Below are positions 30,452 to 43,300 of a DNA stretch of 64,000 nt, piece after piece. Location: assembly GCA_963402885.1 (NCBI GenBank), contig OY727093.1, forward strand, positions 30,937,409 through 31,001,408, in the 5' to 3' direction. The DNA comes from Antedon bifida. Taxonomy: Eukaryota > Echinodermata > Crinoidea > Comatulida > Antedonidae. Made by a program: the position numbers and the translations under genes. Position 1 is the stretch's first letter; each line of letters starts with the position of its first letter. The notes below the pieces were generated by a model, which searched no databases, had not been told where the DNA came from, and worked only from the letters and a program-made list of their open reading frames with translations.

Positions 30452-30640
30452 TTTTTATCTTTTATCTTTACGAAATGGTCAAAATGAACGAAATTCGACG
30501 GCCTCTCAGCCTGCCCAACCACCACTTCTTGTTCTTTATTTCAATTTTTGTTGTAATCCAAACAGCGCCACCAAGTTTTCCAATATTACAAAACTATCGC
30601 CGCTCTCGCGCTCAGTGTAGTCTTCATCTCTATCTCTCTA
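30452..30640 (-). promoter_or_regulatory. Candidate non-coding first exon and promoter of BTBD10
   Basis: On the minus strand a consensus donor (A|GTAAGTTG) lies at 30446-30451. It is preceded by a stretch with more CpG than its surroundings (GGCGCTG, GCGCGAGAGCGGCG). The BTBD10 coding exon has an acceptor at 27732, so an upstream leader exon is required and this is a good candidate. Not proven; a small plus-strand ORF over the same bases looks accidental. Confidence 0.35.
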
Positions 30641-30835
30641 TTACTTCTTCTGAATTAAATTGAACACTGTATGTATTGCGTAGCCTACTAATAAATAATA
30701 TGAAAATATTATGTTGTTGTAGTATTGCAATAAATGTAAATCTTATATGCAACACCATTGATATTGAAACAAATGGCGCTTATGATGACCAATATACAAT
30801 TAATAAAACATGGAGAAATTAATTTCTTCTTGATA

Positions 30836-30981
30836 TAAAGCCCTGTCTACAATATAAAACTAGATGTGCCCAAATATGATATAGTGATATGCCCAAATAT
30901 GGTAGTGATATGACATCTTCATGTCCATATATGGGCACATTTTTTTGTCACATAAAGTTTGATAGTGTAGACAGGAGCTTA
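30836..30981 (+). mobile_element. MITE family A copy
   Basis: Upstream of the BTBD10 leader; retains CCAAATATGG and CCATATATGG. Confidence 0.85.
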
Positions 30982-31369
30982 AGTAACTTACCTAGAGACC
31001 TAATGAAATAAAACAAAGCAAAGATATTATATGCGGTGATACAAGATACAAGATAACTTTATTGTCAAATAGTTCAACGAAAGATTTGAAATTGGTTTTT
31101 CTCATGGCAACTTAATATAAAAATAGAATAAAATCAGTAAAATGTTAAAACACGAAGTAAAATACACAGTACAGTAAAAATATACAGATTAAAATGCATA
31201 TACAGGATTTACAAAATACAAAAATGACAAGATGGTAATCTTTGCTACCAGTCTCGGGTCTTTAATCATGTACTATAGGCCTCAGCTATATATTGATAAA
31301 CATTGATTGGCATTGATATTGAAAATTACAATTCCTTTGTTTTGTTGTTACAATAAGTGAACCCTGTCA

Positions 31370-31876
31370 AAGAGACGTGAGTAGGCCTATTGAACAATAT
31401 CTACCTCAGTGTAAACAGGTATCATTGAAAGGTGATCTAAATAAAACAACTTGAAGAGAAGTGAGTAGGCCTATTGAACAATGTCTACCTCAGTGTGAAC
31501 AGGTATCATTGAAAGGTGATCTAAATAAAACAACTTGAAGAGAAGTGAGTAGGCCTATTGAACAATATCTACCTCAGTGTGAACAGGTATCATTGAAAGG
31601 TGATCTAAATAAAACAACTTGAAGAGACGTGAGTAGGCCTATTGAACAATGTCTACCTCAGTGTGAACAGGTATCATTGAAAGGTGATCTAAATAAAACA
31701 ACTTGAAGAGAAGTGAGTAGGCCTATTGAACAATGTCTACCTCAGTGTGAACAGGTATCATTGAAAGGTGATCTAAATAAAACAACTTGAAGAGACGTGA
31801 GTAGGCCTATTGAACAATATCTACCTCAGTGTGAACAGGTATCATTGAAAGGTGATCTAAATAAAACAACTTGAAA
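31370..31876 (+). repeat. 84-bp minisatellite, 6 copies
   Basis: Near-identical units with GAGTAGGCCTATTGAACAAT and CAGGTATCATTGAAAGGTGA; intergenic. Confidence 0.95.
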
Positions 31877-32394
31877 ACAATGTGATCGATAAAGAAGGGC
31901 AGGTAATAGCTGAACAAGATACAATAACAGGAAGGATTATAATAGTGTGTTGCTATAACAAAGGAGACATTGCAGATGTTAAAGCCCACACGGTGCCAGT
32001 CGATTGCTGTTAAATATACCAAGACAGGTGGTCAGTGCAGGTGGCTGGCTGACGACAGTTTTGATGGTCATGATATTCAATGGGTAAGTACCTTGTTGTT
32101 ATCGTATGAACAATTTTTCGCCAATTTGTCCAAAAAATGATACTGCTACCTCTTTATGGGTCATTTATATCTACCTATGTTACGATAAGTTTTCGTTGGG
32201 ATCTCTCAGTACATTCGTTGTTCTTCCATCATTTTTAAAAATCTACCAATTTTTTTTTATTTGAACTCAATATTTTTTTCCTCACATACACTTTTTAATT
32301 TTATTAATTCAAAATTGGCAAGTTTTTCTCATTTCGTTATAATTGACTGTTATAATTTTTGCTCTTCGTTTTATTATACATGTTGTTTTTCTGA

Positions 32395-32575
32395 TTCACT
32401 TTGAGCTGATTACTAGCTGCTTTATGTGAGTATGTTTCCATACGTGTTTGATCCAAACAAGGCCATATACATGACTGCTGCAGTCGCGTGCTCAAATTTG
32501 AGTTAGTGTTTACTGACCGACCAACCGACCGACATAGTGATCTATAGAGTCGCGTTTGCACGCGACTAAAAATGA
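32395..32575. repeat. Possible short repeat element with CGACCGACC motif
   Basis: AGTCGCGTGC and GCACGCGACT form inverted arms around ACTGACCGACCAACCGACC. It looks like a repeat terminus; the 74-codon minus-strand ORF is not gene-like. Confidence 0.4.
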
Positions 32576-34226
32576 CCAGGGTAATAATGTGCAGCGAATT
32601 GAGAGCTTGCTTGCTTATATAAGAATGATCTTCTTCTGTATCGGCTTCTTGAGTTTGTTTCTACATGGGAATTCGCATTATGGTGATTAAACTGGAAATG
32701 CCGTATTTTTAACAAAAAGATGGTTTATATTACAATTAACAGTTTTGTCGGCGTAATTGTCAACTAAACCTTTGTAATTACGATTTAGTTGTCTCGCCTC
32801 ATCAGACAATTCATTTGTTAATGGATATTGTAAAGTATATTCTCTTCTGCTTTTAGCACCTGCACTTTTTAATTTAAGTCCAGTCTAAGTAAGTGTGAGC
32901 AGGGAAGAGTAAAATTCTCACTCTTCCCTGATTTGAAAATTAGTTTCTTAATCTGGCAGTGTAGTAGTACACAAATAAAGTTGAAGTACGTATGTAAATC
33001 TCAAAAGCTATTCATAATGTTCCCAAATTATGTTAAATGCACTGTTAAGCGTACATTATAGCCAGTCTTCTGCATAGAGCTATAACATATAGGAAAAAAT
33101 CCTATTTTAGTGTCATTTAGTGGTTATTTCTTATGAATTTTAAGTTTTATATTGTAAAATGTTACGGTTTCTGCCTTCTTGCTATTTGTGGCATTTTTCG
33201 TCTTTTTTGGACAATATACCTGAATTATTATTTATTATTATCAATCATTTTACACAATAAATAAGCCCTATAGGTGCACAATCAGAGCCATTTATTTTGT
33301 CAGGTCAATAGGAGGTCAATACTATAATAAGCATAATAATTATTATAATTTCTATTGTAATATTACGGTAATGATATTCACCTCCGGCGTAACTCAACCG
33401 TATTTATTCTAGCATCCATTTTGACCAATATAACAGCCAGCATTCATAGAATTTCAATCAAAATCACGTGCCATTTCTGTGTTCTTTAATTGACTGTACG
33501 CTGACTATTACCGGAGCGTCATGTCGCCATAGTTACTATTATTCTCTTAAACACTTCATAACTATTCACATGAATATCAACCTATTAGTATCATAGAAAA
33601 ACAGAATAAGTAGGAACGTTTTGGTCGAATTTGACAGCGTTTAGTTCGTAATTAGTTCGTTTTTGTTAAGTCACAATTGATACAGGTGTTGTATATTATA
33701 GTTTCGCGATTGAATCAGTAAGTTTCTTCAAAATTGAATGATGGAAGAAGAAGGTGAGGAGGAAGAAGATGAAGAAGATGGAGAGGGTACAAATTGTTAA
33801 AAGTCAAAATATTAAAAGAAGCCACCACACCCCAGGCGTACGGCATCAGTCTAGAAACGTGAAGTATCAGTCTAGAAACGTAAAGTATAATGTGTATAAT
33901 AATTTAAAACTCATTCTAGAAACGTGGTTCAAAAGTAACGTTTACAATAAATATTATATTAAAAACTCTGATGAATTGGGATTGAACATCCATCATGGTT
34001 GTAAAACGACGAGAAAAAGAGAAAACTACTTTATTTTGAGCATGGAACATGCTACTGCTGACCAAACAAGTTGTAAGTATAGATACCTTCAACTAACAGT
34101 AAAATTGTCTTGTATGGTGGTAAAAATAAATTGGTATAGTGAACAATATCAGATCTCAGTTTACTGGTAAACTTAAAACGAATGTGAATTCCGTGAGAAG
34201 TGCTATTCATTTATAATATAATATGG

Positions 34227-34355
34227 TATAAAGCCTTGTCTTTTATGTGACAACAAAAATGTGATGTTAGGCTATATGATGTCATATCACTACCATATTT
34301 GAGCACATCACACTTTATTTTGTCAAACTAGTTTGATAGTGTAGACAGAGCTTAA
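34227..34355 (-). mobile_element. MITE family A copy, short
   Basis: The left end is shortened (AAAGCCTTGTCTTTTATGTG); the right end TAGTGTAGACAGAGCTTAA is intact. Confidence 0.8.
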
Positions 34356-35639
34356 GATATTTTACGTTTCTTTTTTGTTCTTTTTATTTTATCTGTATTA
34401 AGGTTGTGGTTAAAGCTTCGTTCACACTATACGCGCGCGCATAATTATGATCTGTTATGCGATATAGGCCTATATACCATTGCACCTATCATCCACCATT
34501 TCATTATGTATAAACTTAATTAAGTTAATTTCAGATTCTTTTAGAAATGACTCCTTTAAATACAATTTTTCTTTTTATGATCAAAAATGATTAATTCATC
34601 TGGATAAAACCATCATCTGTATAAATATGACAAGTTTTCCCGCCCTAGCCGAGCTGAATTAAGCAGACGGCCTACAACATTTCTGTATTTAGATGGGCCT
34701 TTTTTTATAAGCTTCAACATCCAACAAAGTACAGTTATATGTTATATATACTGTCCTTGCTCTATCCATCGTGAAATAATAATGTATTAATGAGATTCAC
34801 AGCCTTACAAGACTATATAACAGGTACAGCGTATAATATTGATCATTCTATTATGCTGCCTTCATTCGTGATCATTCGGTTATAACTAGCCTTATTGATC
34901 GGACTTGTGCCCTTCGATGAAAGCTAACCACAAGTCGTTTGTTTGAGTAAAACTTATTATGTATAAAATGCAAACAGGACATAATTATTTCTGATTATCA
35001 ATTGAGTTGCGTTCTTAGTACGACGAATCACACAGCGAAAATTAAATTTATGTAAATTGGTGACAATTTACTCCATGACAATATTAGCTATTCTAATGAT
35101 TTCATATCCTAATTATATATATGCATTTCTATGATTATTATTATATGGGTCAAAGTCTAGTGTGTCTGTTTCTCCTATTTCAACGCAGAACATTTCTTTT
35201 CTGCTGTAGAGACGGGTTATAACACAAGAAATTTGGTTGGGGAATGGGGTTGATGCGGCTGATACGTTGAACATGTCTCAAATATACAATCCATAGATAC
35301 GTCTCAAACACTTTTAATATTGTGCTATGAATCTTTTTTTTCTAATTAATGATTTGTTTTAAATAACTGTTTGCAGAAATAACAGCTATGGCCTATTTCC
35401 AAGCTATGGATGCTTACCGTGTTTAGTGCAAATTAAGCCATAACAATTTCTTACATGCGAAATATTTTGTACGTGAAAAATATATCGTATAATTCAGTAG
35501 AGATTGTTTGGAAATTCTACTCCACTCCACGGTCCACTGAATGTAAATGTGTATATGTTTTATTGTGATTTATAAACATCTGATTAAATTACCAAAAAAT
35601 CAATAAACTAGATGAAAACATTCTTCTTTTCAATTTCAG

Positions 35640-38151
35640 TTCACATAAAGATTCGCCAGAAGAATGGAAGCAACCTCTAGAACGTAAATCAGTGTACTTA
35701 ACCAATCAGACGTCTGCGCGTCATCCGGGTCTGTTCCTCCAACATTTCACAAATAGTATCAACAACGCGTTACGTAAACAAACACGCGCACGCACTCGTA
35801 CATTTTCTGCGCACGAACTGATTGCGTTGAGTAACCCGGCTGTGTACAATACATGTCTTCGTAACAAACGTAGATGGAAGTCGTCTGATTATCAAAGAAC
35901 ACTCCCGCCAATAAGAGACGTAAGTTGTCTGCGTAGAATAAACATACCATCAAACTGTATTCGGAACACCAGCAATTTAAGTAGCAACAGTGTTCCAAAG
36001 AGGCATGAAAATAAACCACTTGGTTGCGTTGTTGAAACAGAGGTACAAAGTCAGCTGAAGTTGCCGAAAGTTATGGAGATCACCGACCAGTTGGGAAACG
36101 ATTGGGAAATTATTCAAGGTTGTAAGAGTAAGCCTAATGAAAAGGGAATTCATAAGACGAAAGTGAGTGAATTTAAAACGAAAAATACTGATAAAGGCCA
36201 GCCACAACCATCTCTTATTGAAAAACCAACCTCAAAGGCACCAGAAGTCCGCAGTACAATTCAAAAACAAGAAACAGTTTCTACCGATTATAAAATAAAC
36301 CAAACAAGTAAACACAAACAACGACTGAACAAACTGGATGATATTGAGGTTATAAAAACAGCAAGACAGGTTGACAAGAAAACTGCCATGTTAAAATATC
36401 AAATGTTGGTAAGAACCGGTAAAATATCTTATACAGAATATCTTCAAATAATGTCTGAAATAGCGCATAAATTTCGATTTTATCACCCAAACGAAAAGAG
36501 AGGAATACCAATAATGTCGGAGCAAACATCAAATGAATCAAGAGTGTCGGACGAAGTAACAGTAGAGGAAAAATCGTCAAACATCGACAAAATCCGTATA
36601 AGTAACACTATACCACCGGGGTCAAACGGAATTTGTTGTAACAATATTTTACCACCGGAGGAGACAAACGGAATCTGTAGTAGCAACACTTTACCACCGG
36701 AGACAAACGGAATCTGTAGTAGCAACACTTTACCACCGGAGACAAACGGAATCTGTAGTAGTAACATTATACCACCGGAGACAAACGGAATCTGTAGTAG
36801 CAACACTTTACCACCGGAGACAAACGGAATCTGTAGTAGTAACATTATACCACCGGAGACAAACGGAATCTGTAGTAGCAACACTTTACCACCGGAGACA
36901 AACGGAATCTGTAGTAGTAACATTATACCACCGGAGACAAACGGAATCTGTAGTAGTAACATTATACCACCGGAGGCAGAAAGAACCTGTAGTAACAACA
37001 CTTTACCACCGGAGACAAACGGAATCTGTAGTAGTAACATTATACCACCGGAGGCAGAAAGAACCTGTAGTAACAACACTTTACCACCGGAGACAAACGG
37101 AATCTGTAGTAGTAACATTATACCACCGGAGACAAACGGAATCTGTAGTAACAACACTTTACCACCGGAGACAAACGGAATCTGTAGTAACAACACTTTA
37201 CCACCGGAGATAAACGGAATCTGTAGTAGTAACATTATACCACCGGAGGCAGAAAGAACCTGTAGTAACAACACTTTACCACCGGAGACAAACGGAATCT
37301 GTAGTAGTAACATTATACCACCGGAGGCAGAAAGAACCTGTAGTAACAACACTTTACCACCGGAGTTGGAAAGATTATATGCGCGGAACAGACAATTTGT
37401 CACCACTAAAAACTTAAGTTTGGTAGACAAACTTCCTGCCGACTTTTTACAGAAAGACCGTGACCAAATTCGGTCAATCTATCCGATGTTTGATTTTATT
37501 CTAGAGAAAGAAAAGCGCCACAATGTTCACACACAGAAAGTACTTACAAATAAAACGCACAGGGTCGAACTTTGTCCATTGAAATACAGTACTTTTAAAC
37601 AATTTAAACTGCCCTTATCATCAGACAATACGAAATTAAAGGCAAAAGTAAACACGAAACACGCTACTATTAAAAACAAAATAGTTCATCAAGAAAGCAA
37701 CTTGGAATCCAAAAAGGTAAATAAATTAAGATTACCTGAAGAAAACCTTATAAAAGATACAAAATGTTGTAAAGTTTATCCTCAGGTAGTCAATAAAACT
37801 CGTCAAAACAGTCCTGTAACAATGTGTGACCAAAAAGAAATGTTTCCAAAAACTATACAAAAGGAGAAAGCGGTTGTAGTAACAGAAACAGTTTTATTTA
37901 GGCCTAGTAGAGATGCCGACGACGAAAGACAGGTTAAAACGGTGGAAAACGACAAAAAACGCGTTACATGGAATGCTGAAGTAGGCCTACGATTCGATTC
38001 TTCACTCTCTTTTGCAGTTCCTAATCCGCCACCTGTTACGCTGGATTACTGCAGTAATCATTCAGTTGATGGAATTTCAGGGCAAGACAACTTTTCTGTC
38101 AAAGACATCGATACAGGCCAGAACTATGATTATGAGTATGCCCAGTATTGA
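35640..38151 (+). CDS. Unknown protein with about 19 tandem 13-residue cysteine repeats
   Basis: The product is not recognised. A long open frame follows a strong acceptor (TTTCAATTTCAG at 35628-35639) and ends at 38151. Counted from 35692 it is 819 residues. The N-terminal third is basic and rich in N, S and T; about residues 310-558 are some 19 repeats of the type ETNGICSSNTLPP, alternating with IIPP and EAERTCSNN forms; the C-terminus has KRVTWNAEVGLRF and an acidic, tyrosine-rich end. No membrane segment or signal peptide is seen. The first in-frame ATG is about 126 codons in, so translation must begin in an upstream exon entering in phase 2, which I could not identify. An ATG exon at 33738-33753 with donor AAG|GTGAGG has phase 1 and would fit only a later, weaker acceptor. 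Non-repeat parts also look coding, which argues against a chance ORF. Confidence 0.65.
36610..37367 (+). repeat. 39-bp coding tandem repeat (about 19 units)
   Basis: Units of 39 bp encode the 13-residue repeat of the protein above. Higher-order 78-bp pairs are visible (IIPP unit then NTLPP unit). Near identity of many units points to recent expansion or conversion. The complement is also free of stops, giving a spurious 315-codon ORF on the minus strand. Confidence 0.95.
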
Positions 38152-38498
38152 TGCCTCATCTTCAGCCTTCGGTGAAGACATTGGAATTGTCTCCTTGTCG
38201 GCGGTACAATGATGATCAGCATACATTGGCTAAATCTGCTAACCACGCTGTTAGTCACAAAATAAATGATGTAAAAACTAAAAATACATCATCAATTATT
38301 GAAATTCCGAACAAGCCGAGGATTAGTACGCAATGTGTTGTATTTATGTCTCCATTGAAATTCTAAAGGCAGCATATACAAATACACTCCTGTGGGACAT
38401 CTCTGGGAAACACCAATCTACACTTTTCCGTGAAACGTACATGAGTCAAAACATAATTTAGGCCTAAAACATAATTTAACTCTACAACCAACCATCTT

Positions 38499-38694
38499 TA
38501 AGCTTGGTTCCCACTAGGACGTAAACGCAACGCAAGCGTGTCGACCAACTAAAGCTTGGTTCTCACTAGAGACGCAACACAAGGACGAAGACGCAACGCA
38601 AGTAAGTTGACCAATCACAAGCGATTGTTCGAATAATCCATTACATTGATTGGTCAAATTACTTACGTTGCGTGTCTAGTGGGAACCTAGTCTG
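38499..38694. mobile_element. MITE family C copies (partial plus full)
   Basis: A partial left end (AAGCTTGGTTCCCACTAG) is followed by a full unit from 38551 ending TGTCTAGTGGGAACC. The arms carry the ACGCAACGCAAG motif; the centre holds CCAATCACAAGCGA, shared with the copies near 51-52 kb. Confidence 0.75.
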
Positions 38695-38849
38695 GGTTCC
38701 AGACGGAGTTTTGTTTTAATATTAGTAAAAAGATAAATATTTTGGCACATATGGCGTTTCATACGTATACTACTTGAGCTTGGATTTTCAGACAAAAATC
38801 GAAATAAAAACAAATAAATAAAAAGACAATGAATACAGACTTGGGGAAA

Positions 38850-38968
38850 GTCTAGTGGGAACCAAGCTTATCTTACGTTGCGTTACCTCCTTACGTTGCG
38901 TCTGTAGTGGGAACCAAGCTTATCTTACGTTGCGTTACCTCCTTACGTTGCGTCTCTAGTGGGAACCA
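38850..38968. repeat. Tandem right ends of MITE family C
   Basis: Units of about 52 bp (CTAGTGGGAACCAAGCTTAT, CTTACGTTGCGTTACC) repeat, as if only one terminus had been amplified. Confidence 0.7.
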
Positions 38969-39320
38969 ATCATTATGAAACATTTCCACTCAAAGGTATC
39001 CCCTTATTGTGTGGTATCCCTGTGTAGTATGGTAATCTGGTTTACCGTTTTTCAGCACCATTGCTGTGATGCATGTTTGATATACAAAATACTGACATTA
39101 CAATAAACTCCCTCGTGAATCTAATATATTGTTTGAAGTCAAAGGTTAATTAATGTTGTGGTTTTAGGTTAATGAATATTCATGAATATTGTCTTCCAGT
39201 TTGAAAAGTGAGATCTCTTATCAGAATCTCCGTCCATGTACAGAACTGTAAAAGTAGTAGTTATAGTATTCGTATAAACATTATTGGTATATTATTATAA
39301 AAAGGTATATACTAGAAATG

Positions 39321-39487
39321 TTAAGCTCTGTGTACACTATCAAACTTTATGTGACAAACAAATGTGATGCACCCATATATGGACATGATGATGTCATATC
39401 ACTACCATATTTGGGCATATCACTACCATATTTGGAACATCACACTTTTTTTGGTCAAACTCGTTTGATAGTGTAGACAGAGCCTAA
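39321..39487 (-). mobile_element. MITE family A copy
   Basis: Complete, with CCATATATGG and CCATATTTGG; intergenic, 3' of the cysteine-repeat gene. Confidence 0.88.
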
Positions 39488-40079
39488 GTTGTAAATTGAT
39501 GTAATAAGTAGTACAAATAATATTATTTATATCTATTTAATGATTAAAATCATTTTTATTTATTAATCTATCATTGATGATTGTATAATGTAAAGTTTAA
39601 TATTATGATACAGTCATAATTTGAGGAAAGTAGGCCCTGTTGTAGCAATTAATTTGTGTATTGAGAAATAAATAAAATTTATGTTTGACAATTATGATTT
39701 ATTTTTATCCAATAAGTGTACCCGTATATTTAAAGCTATATTACTTTATTAGGAATGAAAATAATGACCAATTACAAATCATTGTTAAACTGACCAATCA
39801 CTATAGGGTGGATTGTCAAACTGAGGTGGATTTCCAAACTGACCAATCACCAGAGGGCATGGACTGCTATACATAGTATAAATAATGTATGCAAAATAAT
39901 ACCATATTCAGAATTCAGCTGCTATAATATACAGTTTTAAAATATAATATTGTTTACAAACAAATTAAAACCTAATGATTGTATGTCACAGTTGATCCTG
40001 AATGGAAATATAAAGTTATTTTTTTTTGTACACCATCAAGTGTATGGATGCATTCCACAGCCTGAATTTGATTTTAAAC

Positions 40080-40237
40080 TAAAGCTCTGTCTACACTATA
40101 AAACTAGTTTGACAAAAAAATGTGATGTGCCCAAATATGGTAGTGGTATACTCAAGTAGTGAGTGAGATGATAGTGATATGTCCATATATGGGCACATCA
40201 CATTTTTTTTGTCACATAATAGTGTAGACAGAGCTTA
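40080..40237 (+). mobile_element. MITE family A copy
   Basis: Intact left end; partly deleted right arm; lies just 3' of DERA. Confidence 0.85.
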
Positions 40238-40397
40238 ATATAAACACACACTATCAAACCATCCCAAAAGAACAATCCAAGCACCATGTAGTGCCTATTA
40301 ATAAATAAAATAAATTCTTACTAAATACACATGGTTTGATGAGTAAATATAAATATATGGAAGCACTATACCAAATGGGTTTATTAAAATTCCATCA

Positions 40398-43300
40398 TCA
40401 AGCCATGGCAAACTCAAAGGATGCAGCGTATCGGCCTGTCACGCTATGATACATCTGTCGCTCTATATCACCCAGTAGAGAACTTGCACCAATACGGAAC
40501 AGGTTAGGCTTCATCCACTCCTCTCCAAGTTCCTCTTTCATCAGTGACAGCCAGACGCAGGAATCCTTGGCAGTACGGATGCCACCAGCTGGTTTGAAAC
40601 CAACCTACAAAAATAAAATGTCAAATTCACTCGCTGAGCTTAATGTCCTATATTTTGTATTACAATTTGCGAAATTGAGGGTGGGGGAGGTGATATGGGT
40701 AATCAAAACTTTTCCCCCTTTCAAGCTATTATTTCAGTTCTATATTAATCATCAGAAATAAAAAATCTTGAGACATAATAAACGAAAATCACTTAAGTGA
40801 AATACTAAGGGAAATATCTCACTTTAAAAGTGTGATTGTTGAATATGGCCACTGCTACTCAACTTAAACCACAATCAACTCGTAATGGGGTTAAAGTCAA
40901 AATACAGGGCCACTGCAAAGTGTTTAACAAATGATAGTGTACCTTAAATCCTGTGCGTTTATAATATTCTCTGATAGCTCTGACCATAACAAGACCAACT
41001 GGTAAAATTGCATTCACCCCTTCCTTTCCAGTTGATGTTTTGATAAAATCAGAACCTAAAAACAACAAAAGTTAATAAACACATTGCCATACATTGTATA
41101 TGAATCACTTTATAAATAAATATTTTGTCTTAAGCTCTGTCTATACTATCAAACAGAGCTTAAGAAAATACAGATGAGAGTGGAACCGGCAAAGTTGTAC
41201 TCATGAGTCTAAATCACAACCACTGGAGCTTATTGTTAAAAATAACGAACACATAAAGTTAAAACTTACTAAAGGGTATAAAGTTTATCGTAAAATATAA
41301 ACCTTTGGAACTTGTCTTTTCATCAGCAGTGAAATAAGATTTTTTTTTTAAAGTGGTGCTTCAGGTGGTGAAGTTAAAACTTATTAAATTGAAACCAGAA
41401 TCATAATTTCCTCGGTCTGTTATTTTTGTTGTGTTACTTTCCAATATTTACGCACTCATTGATGACATCCTGCCATTTATCTTAACTTTTTTCTTTCATT
41501 TACTTTGTATTTCTATTTATAGCCATTCAAAAGCATTGTGTTTCACCGGTGACATCCCTCCATTTTATACTATTTCATTTTAAGTTTGATCAACTTGTTT
41601 TATTTTGTATAATATGAAAAATAAATGATATGAATGAATGAACACCATCTAACTTACCGGCCATCATGGCTACCAGACTGGCTTTGTAAACATTTGTCAA
41701 TGATCCAAGTTCACCAGTAGCTAGGATAGATTTCATGTGAGCAGGACCGCAGGCATCACGGAATGCCTTTAACTCATCATATACACCTAAAAATAAAGAC
41801 AGTTTATAGTCATGTTATAACAACTAGGTGACACTATATAGTTTGCGTTTGTCATGTAATCATGTAATGTAAAGCTCACTATCAAACTAGTTTGACAAAA
41901 AATGTGATGCGCCCAAATATGGGCACATCACAATTTTTTGTCACATAAACTTTCTTAGTGTAGACAGAGCTTTAGACATGGAGATGCCTTTCTGAATCAG
42001 TCATCTTCATAAACTTTTATATTATTATAGACAGAGCTTAACCTTTGTGCTTTTCTCCATTTCCACACCAGGGGTCAAGGGTCAATGGGGAGCAAAAAGA
42101 GGAGACAACAGTACCTTGCCAATTTCCACCTAGTGCATATGCTCTGTTGATGACGATGTCAATCTCAGTAGCACCATCTTCTACAGCTAACTTAATTTCT
42201 GCCAAGCGAATCTTAAAGTGAGTCTGACCAGCTGGAAACCCAGTTGCAACTAAAAGAACAAGTCATATAGATTTAAAATATTATAACAACACTTGTATTA
42301 ATAAGGTTTATTCAAGGCAGTGCTGACAGAGCACTTGTCTATTACATGCTGTCATACACCCATTTCCGTAGCATTGTAATAATGGCGAGTACCTGAGGCA
42401 ACAGGAATGTGTGGAGCACCAGCCTCCTTCAATGCCTTCACAGCATCACATACCCTGGATGGATATACACATATAGCACCTGTTGTAATACCTAATAAAA
42501 CACAACAAAAACTGATTAGTAGCTAGCTAAAGCTCTGTCTACACTATCAAACTTTATGTGACAAAAACATGTGATGTGCCCATAGACATGATGATGTCTA
42601 CCATATTTGGGCACATCACACTTTTTTGTCAAACTAGTTTGATAGTGTAGACGGTTGATCATACAGCCTAGTAATTAATGTAAAAATGATTAATCCCAAT
42701 AAGATTACATTCATAGTGGTCCTTTTGGTTTTTAGCCTAAAAACTTAATTTCAATTTGAAACAAGAATAATTTTGTTGTGAAACACAAACTAGATTACCT
42801 ACCTTTATCATGCATGTTTACTGCCTTTAATAGATCTTCCCTGATTGGATATTTAGCTTTGAAGCAAAGCCTCTGGACGTTAGTGAACGTGTCATCTCCT
42901 GACAGAGTTGTAAGATCGATGCACGTAACAGCTCTTAACATCCATGCTATCTGGAAATAGATACTCAATTCTAATTGTCATTGTCACAAAATACATTTAT
43001 ATACATGCTTCCTGATGTGTATATATATACACTAAAGCTCTGTCTACACTATCAAACTAGTTTGACAAAAAAGTGTGATGTGCTTAAATATGGTAGTGAT
43101 ATGACATCATCATGTCCATATATGGGCACATCACATGTTTTTGTCACATAAAGTTTGATAGTGTAGACAGAGCTTAATACTTAAAAATTGTCATTGCCAC
43201 AAATTATTAATTTTGTGTAGTATGTAGTATGATTTGATTGATCAAGAAAACATAATTATAATTGCTAACATTCAAATCACAGAGTAACTAATTAGTAATT

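Larger units (their letters stand above)
30982..33700. other. Intergenic, BTBD10 to cysteine-repeat gene
   Basis: Holds the 84-bp minisatellite and the CGACCGACC repeat. No supported exon was found. Confidence 0.6.
38152..40397. other. Intergenic, cysteine-repeat gene to DERA 3' end
   Basis: Contains family C and family A MITEs. An open frame of 72 codons at 38,148-38,366, overlapping the stop of the cysteine-repeat gene in another frame, has a similar K/N/S-rich composition and could be an alternative C-terminus. Confidence 0.5.

Noticed and set aside
33754..34170. 138-codon ORF starting with MRRKK after GTG
   Set aside because: It has no usual start, and its donor phase (T|GTAAGTAT) would create a stop or frameshift with the next exon. 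It may include leader sequence but is not supported as coding.
36483..37430. 315-codon minus-strand ORF
   Set aside because: It is the complement of the 39-bp coding repeat. A period divisible by 3 keeps it free of stops, and outside the array it has no support.
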